In this document: positions 59,001-64,000 of the stretch, one piece after another
Position numbering within the stretch: the stretch's first letter is position 1
Layout of the letters: each line of letters opens with the position of its first letter
Assembly: GCA_033964015.1 (NCBI GenBank)
Contig: CM066923.1
Span: 62,001 to 126,000 of the forward strand
Length of the DNA stretch: 64,000 nt
Direction: 5' to 3'
Source of the DNA: Scolanthus callimorphus
Taxonomy: Eukaryota; Cnidaria; Anthozoa; Actiniaria; Edwardsiidae
Program-made: the position numbers and the translations under genes
The notes under the pieces: generated by a model
Told to the model about the DNA's origin: nothing
What the model saw: the letters and a program-made list of their open reading frames with translations, nothing else
Databases searched by the model: none

Positions 59001-62000
59001 TCCTGTTGAAAGAGTATCCAGTGCTTAGTCGCTCGGTGTGATCATTGATAACACTCCTGTTGAAAGAGTATCCAGTGCTTAGTCGCTCGGTGTGATCATT
59101 GATAACACTCCTGTCAAAAGAGTATCCAGTGCTTAGTCGCTCGGTGTGATCATTGATAACACTCCTGTCAAAAGAGTATCCAGTGCTTAGTCGCTCGGTG
59201 TGATCATTGATAACACTCTTGACAAAAGAGTATCCAGTGCTTAGTCGCTCGATGTGATCATTGATAACACTCCTGTCAAAAGAGTATCCAGTGCTTAGTC
59301 GCTCGGTGTGATCATTGATAACACTCCTGTCAAAAGAGTATCCAGTGCTTAGTCGGTCGGTGTGATCATTGATAACACTCCTGTCAAAAGAGTATCCAGT
59401 GCTTAGTCGCTCGGTGTGATCATTGATAACACTCCTGTCAAAAGAGTATCCAGTGCTTAGTCGCTCGGTGTGATCATTGATAACACTCCTGTTGAAAGAG
59501 TATCCAGTGCTTAGTCGCTCGGTGTGATCATTGATAACACTCCTGTTGAAAGAGTATCCAGTGCTTAGTCGCTCGGTGTGATCATTGATAACACTCCTGT
59601 CAAAAGAGTATCCAGTGCTTAGTCGCTCGGTGTGATCATTGATAACACTCTTGACAAAAGAGTATCCAGTGCTTAGTCGCTCGGTGTGATCATTGATAAC
59701 ACTCCTGTTGAAAGAGTATCCAGTGCTTAGTCGCTCGGTGTGATCATTGATAACACTCCTGTCAAAAGAGTATCCAGTGCTTAGTCGCTCGGTGTGATCA
59801 TTGATAACACTCCTGTCAAAAGAGTATCCAGTGCTTAGTCGCTCGGTGTGATCATTGATAACACTCTTGACAAAAGAGTATCCAGTGCTTAGTCGCTCGG
59901 TGTGATCATTGATAACACTCCTGTCAAAAGAGTATCCAGTGCTTAGTCGCTCGGTGTGATCATTGATAACACTCCTGTCAAAAGAGTATCCAGTGCTTAG
60001 TCGCTCGGTGTGATCATTGATAACACTCTCCTGTTGAAAGAGTATCCAGTGCTTAGTCGCTCGGTGTGATCATTGATAACACTCCTGTCGAAAGAGTATC
60101 CAGTGCTTAGTTGCTCGGTGTGATCATTGATAACACTCCTGTCAAAAGAGTATCCAGTGCTTAGTCGCTCGGTGTGATCATTGATAACACTCTCCTGTTG
60201 AAAGAGTATCCAGTGCTTAGTCGCTCGGTGTGATCATTGATAACACTCCTGTCGAAAGAGTATCCAGTGCTTAGTTGCTCGGTGTGATCATTGATAACAC
60301 TCCTGTCAAAAGAGTATCCAGTGCTTAGTCGGTCGGTGTGATCATTGATAACACTCTCCTGTTGAAAGAGTATCCAGTGCTTAGTCGCTCGGTGTGATCA
60401 TTGATAACACTCCTGTTGAAAGAGTATTCAGTGCTTAGTCGCTCGGTGTGATCATTGATAACACTCCTGTCGAAAGAGTATCCAGTGCTTAGTCGCTCGG
60501 TGTGATCATTGATAACACTCCTGTTGAAAGAGTATCCAGTGCTTAGTCGCTCGGTGTGATCATTGATAACACTCCTGTCGAAAGAGTATCCAGTGCTTAG
60601 TTGCTCGGTGTGATCATTGATAACACTCCTGTCAAAAGAGTATCCAGTGCTTAGTCGCTCGGTGTGATCATTGATAACACTCTCCTGTTGAAAGAGTATC
60701 CAGTGCTTAGTCGCTCGGTGTGATCATTGATAACACTCCTGTTGAAAGAGTATTCAGTGCTTAGTCGCTCGGTGTGATCATTGATAACACTCCTGTCAAA
60801 AGAGTATCCAGTGCTTAGTCGGTCGGTGTGATCATTGATAACACTCTCCTGTTGAAAGAGTATCCAGTGCTTAGTCGCTCGGTGTGATCATTGATAACAC
60901 TCCTGTTGAAAGAGTATCCAGTGCTTAGTCGCTCGGTGTGATCATTGATAACACTCCTGTCAAAAGAGTATCCAGTGCTTAGTCGCTTGGTGTGATCATT
61001 GATAACACTCCTGTTGAAAGAGTATTCAGTGCTTAGTCGCTCGGTGTGATCATTGATAACACTCCTGTCAAAAGAGTATCCAGTGCTTAGTCGCTCGGTG
61101 TGATCATTGATAACACTCCTGTTGAAAGAGTATCCAGTGCTTAGTCGCTTGGTGTGATCATTGATAACACTCCTGTCGAAAGAGTATCCAGTGCTTAGTC
61201 GCTCGGTGTGATCATTGATAACACTCCTGTTGAAAGAGTATCCAGTGCTTAGTCGCTCGGTGTGATCATTGATAACACTCCTGTTGAAAGAGTATCCAGT
61301 GCTTAGTCGCTCGGTGTGATCATTGATAACACTCCTGTTGAAAGAGTATCCAGTGCTTAGTCGCTCGGTGTGATCATTGATAACACTCCTGTTGAAAGAG
61401 TATCCAGTGCTTAGTTGCTCGGTGTGATCATTCATAACACTCCTGTTGAAAGAGTATCCAGTGCTTAGTCGCTCGGTGTGATCATTGATAACACTCCTGT
61501 TGAAAGAGTATCCAGTGCTTAGTTGCTCGGTGTGATCATTGATAACACTCCTGTTGAAAGAGTATCCAGTGCTTAGTCGCTCGGTGTGATCATTGATAAC
61601 ACTCCTGTCGAAAGAGTATCCAGTGCTTAGTCGCTCGGTGTGATCATTGATAACACTCCTGTCAAAGAGTATCCAGTGCTTAGTCGCTCGGTGTGATCAT
61701 TGATAACACTCCTGTCGAAAGAGTATCCAGTGCTTAGTTGCTCGGTGTGATCATTGATAACACTCCTGTTGAAAGAGTATCCAGTGCTTAGTCGCTCGGT
61801 GTGATCATTGATAACACTCCTGTTGAAAGAGTATCCAGTGCTTAGTCGCTCGGTGTGATCATTGATAACACTCCTGTCAAAAGAGTATCCAGTGCTTAGT
61901 CGCTTGGTGTGATCATTGATAACACTCCTGTTGAAAGAGTATTCAGTGCTTAGTCGCTCGGTGTGATCATTGATAACACTCCTGTTGAAAGAGTATCCAG

Positions 62001-64000
62001 TGCTTAGTCGCTCGGTGTGATCATTGATAACACTCCTGTTGAAAGAGTATCCAGTGCTTAGTCGCTCGGTGTGATCATTGATAACACTCTCCTGTTGAAA
62101 GAGTATCCAGTGCTTAGTCGCTCGGTGTGATCATTGATAACACTCCTGTCGAAAGAGTATCCAGTGCTTAGTTGCTCGGTGTGATCATTGATAACACTCC
62201 TGTCAAAAGAGTATCCAGTGCTTAGTCGCTCGGTGTGATCATTGATAACACTCTCCTGTTGAAAGAGTATCCAGTGCTTAGTCGCTCGGTGTGATCATTG
62301 ATAACACTCCTGTTGAAAGAGTATTCAGTGCTAAGTCGCTCGGTGTGATCATTGATAACACTCCTGTCAAAAGAGTATCCAGTGCTTAGTCGGTCGGTGT
62401 GATCATTGATAACACTCCTGTTGAAAGAGTATCCAGTGCTTAGTCGCTCGGTGTGATCATTGATAACACTCCTGTTGAAAGAGTATCCAGTGCTTAGTCG
62501 CTCGGTGTGATCATTGATAACACTCCTGTCAAAAGAGTATCCAGTGCTTAGTCGCTTGGTGTGATCATTGATAACACTCCTGTTGAAAGAGTATCCAGTG
62601 CTTAGTCGCTTGGTGTGATCATTGATAACACTCCTGTCAAAAGAGTATCCAGTGCTTAGTCGCTCGGTGTGATCATTGATAACACTCCTGTTGAAAGAGT
62701 ATCCAGTGCTTAGTCGCTTGGTGTGATCATTGATAACACTCCTGTCAAAAGAGTATCCAGTGCTTAGTCGCTCGGTGTGATCATTGATAACACTCTTGAC
62801 AAAAGAGTATCCAGTGCTTAGTCGCTCGGTGTGATCATTGATAACACTCCTGTCGAAAGAGTATCCAGTGCTTAGTTGCTCGGTGTGATCATTGATAACA
62901 CTCCTGTTGAAAGAGTATCCAGTGCTTAGTTGCTCGGTGTGATCATTGATAACACTCCTGTCAAAAGAGTATCCAGTGCTTAGTCGCTCGGTGTGATCAT
63001 TGATAACACTCCTGTTGAAAGAGTATCCAGTGCTTAGTCGCTCGGTGTGATCATTGATAACACTCCTGTCAAAGAGTATCTAGTGCTTAGTCGCTCGGTG
63101 TGATCATTGATAACACTCCTGTTGAAAGAGTATCCAGTGCTTAGTCGCTCGGTGTGATCATTGATAACACTCCTGTCGAAAGAGTATCCAGTGCTTAGTT
63201 GCTCGGTGTGATCATTGATAACACTCCTGTCAAAAGAGTATCCAGTGCTTAGTCGCTCGGTGTGATCATTGATAACACTCTCCTGTTGAAAGAGTATCCA
63301 GTGCTTAGTCGCTCGGTGTGATCATTGATAACACTCCTGTTGAAAGAGTATTCAGTGCTTAGTCGCTCGGTGTGATCATTGATAACACTCCTGTCAAAAG
63401 AGTATCCAGTGCTTAGTCGGTCGGTGTGATCATTGATAACACTCCTGTTGAAAGAGTATCCAGTGCTTAGTCGCTCGGTGTGATCATTGATAACACTCCT
63501 GTTGAAAGAGTATCCAGTGCTTAGTCGCTCGGTGTGATCATTGATAACACTCCTGTCAAAAGAGTATCCAGTGCTTAGTCGCTTGGTGTGATCATTGATA
63601 ACACTCCTGTTGAAAGAGTATTCAGTGCTTAGTCGCTCGGTGTGATCATTGATAACACTCCTGTCAAAAGAGTATCCAGTGCTTAGTCGGTCGGTGTGAT
63701 CATTGATAACACTCTCCTGTTGAAAGAGTATCCAGTGCTTAGTCGCTCGGTGTGATCATTGATAACACTCCTGTTGAAAGAGTATCCAGTGCTTAGTCGC
63801 TCGGTGTGATCATTGATAACACTCCTGTCAAAAGAGTATCCAGTGCTTAGTCGCTTGGTGTGATCATTGATAACACTCCTGTTGAAAGAGTATTCAGTGC
63901 TTAGTCGCTCGGTGTGATCATTGATAACACTCCTGTCAAAAGAGTATCCAGTGCTTAGTCGCTCGGTGTGATCATTGATAACACTCCTGTTGAAAGAGTA
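56019..64000. repeat. 54-bp satellite array, at least 148 copies, continues past the window
   Basis: Unit: GTGATCATTGATAACACTCC, TGTCAAAAGAGTATCCAGTG, CTTAGTCGCTCGGT. Divergence is low and confined to a few sites: TCAAAAG/TCGAAAG/TTGAAAG, CTCC/CTTG, CGCTCGG/CGCTTGG/CGGTCGG/TTGCTCGG, plus a 2-bp CT insertion and a 1-bp loss. Variant order repeats with periods of 540 bp (10 units, e.g. 58681 versus 59221) and about 1027 bp (19 units, e.g. 62164 versus 63191). The minus-strand frame (18-residue period) is open between indels but shows no signs of being coding. Confidence 0.96.

Noticed and set aside
60815..61435. 206-residue minus-strand frame with an 18-residue repeat
   Set aside because: It arises from the 54-bp satellite period being a multiple of three and is broken by indels elsewhere in the array. 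No start context or splice signals.
56019..64000. Long regular repeats resembling a CRISPR array
   Set aside because: The units are contiguous with no unique spacers, the setting is eukaryotic, and no cas genes are present. It is a satellite.

Overview
The window is animal nuclear DNA. Two conserved eukaryotic genes are split into many short exons with GT..AG junctions, and the rest is transposons and tandem repeats. Protein content, long AT-rich introns, CR1/L2-like LINEs and a DIRS/Ngaro-type element suggest a cnidarian, probably an anthozoan (coral or anemone). That placement is inference. Nothing looks bacterial.

Layout. 1-6400: decayed LINE fragments, a 2.4 kb TIR element (1911-4327) and small inverted repeats. 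6674-19207 (+): a full DEAD-box RNA helicase gene, the DDX18/Has1 orthologue. I reconstruct 13 coding exons and 562 residues with every splice phase consistent. 20844-27266: a DIRS-type tyrosine-recombinase retrotransposon with SGNH-hydrolase, gag, RT-RNaseH and recombinase frames, flanked by inverted repeats. 27700-31165: MITEs, a 30-bp repeat array that may be coding, and a LINE 3' end. 32132-50938 (-): 18 exons of NFRKB (INO80 complex subunit), convergent with DDX18. Its N-terminal exons were not found. 54774-55706: a broken class A GPCR gene. 56019-64000: one 54-bp satellite that runs off the window.

The two host genes have separate jobs: DDX18 in ribosome biogenesis and NFRKB in chromatin remodelling. 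Nothing here says they work together. What they share is architecture. Both carry many minisatellites, with periods of about 20, 21, 30, 31, 43, 45, 50, 54, 59 and 85 bp. Several arrays start exactly at a splice junction, so the repeat unit contains exon end plus splice site (DDX18 exons 8 and 9; NFRKB exons at 40985-41084 and 50876-50938; the candidate tail exon at 29077-29157). This recurring junction-anchored expansion is the most interesting signal in the window. Other notable items are a satellite built from 5' tRNA-Arg-like halves, interrupted by a MITE with a clean TCA target duplication, a 178-bp spacerless palindrome, and higher-order structure in the 54-bp satellite.

All reading was by eye. 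Copy numbers and repeat edges are approximate. Exon edges of the two main genes were checked base by base for splice dinucleotides and reading phase.
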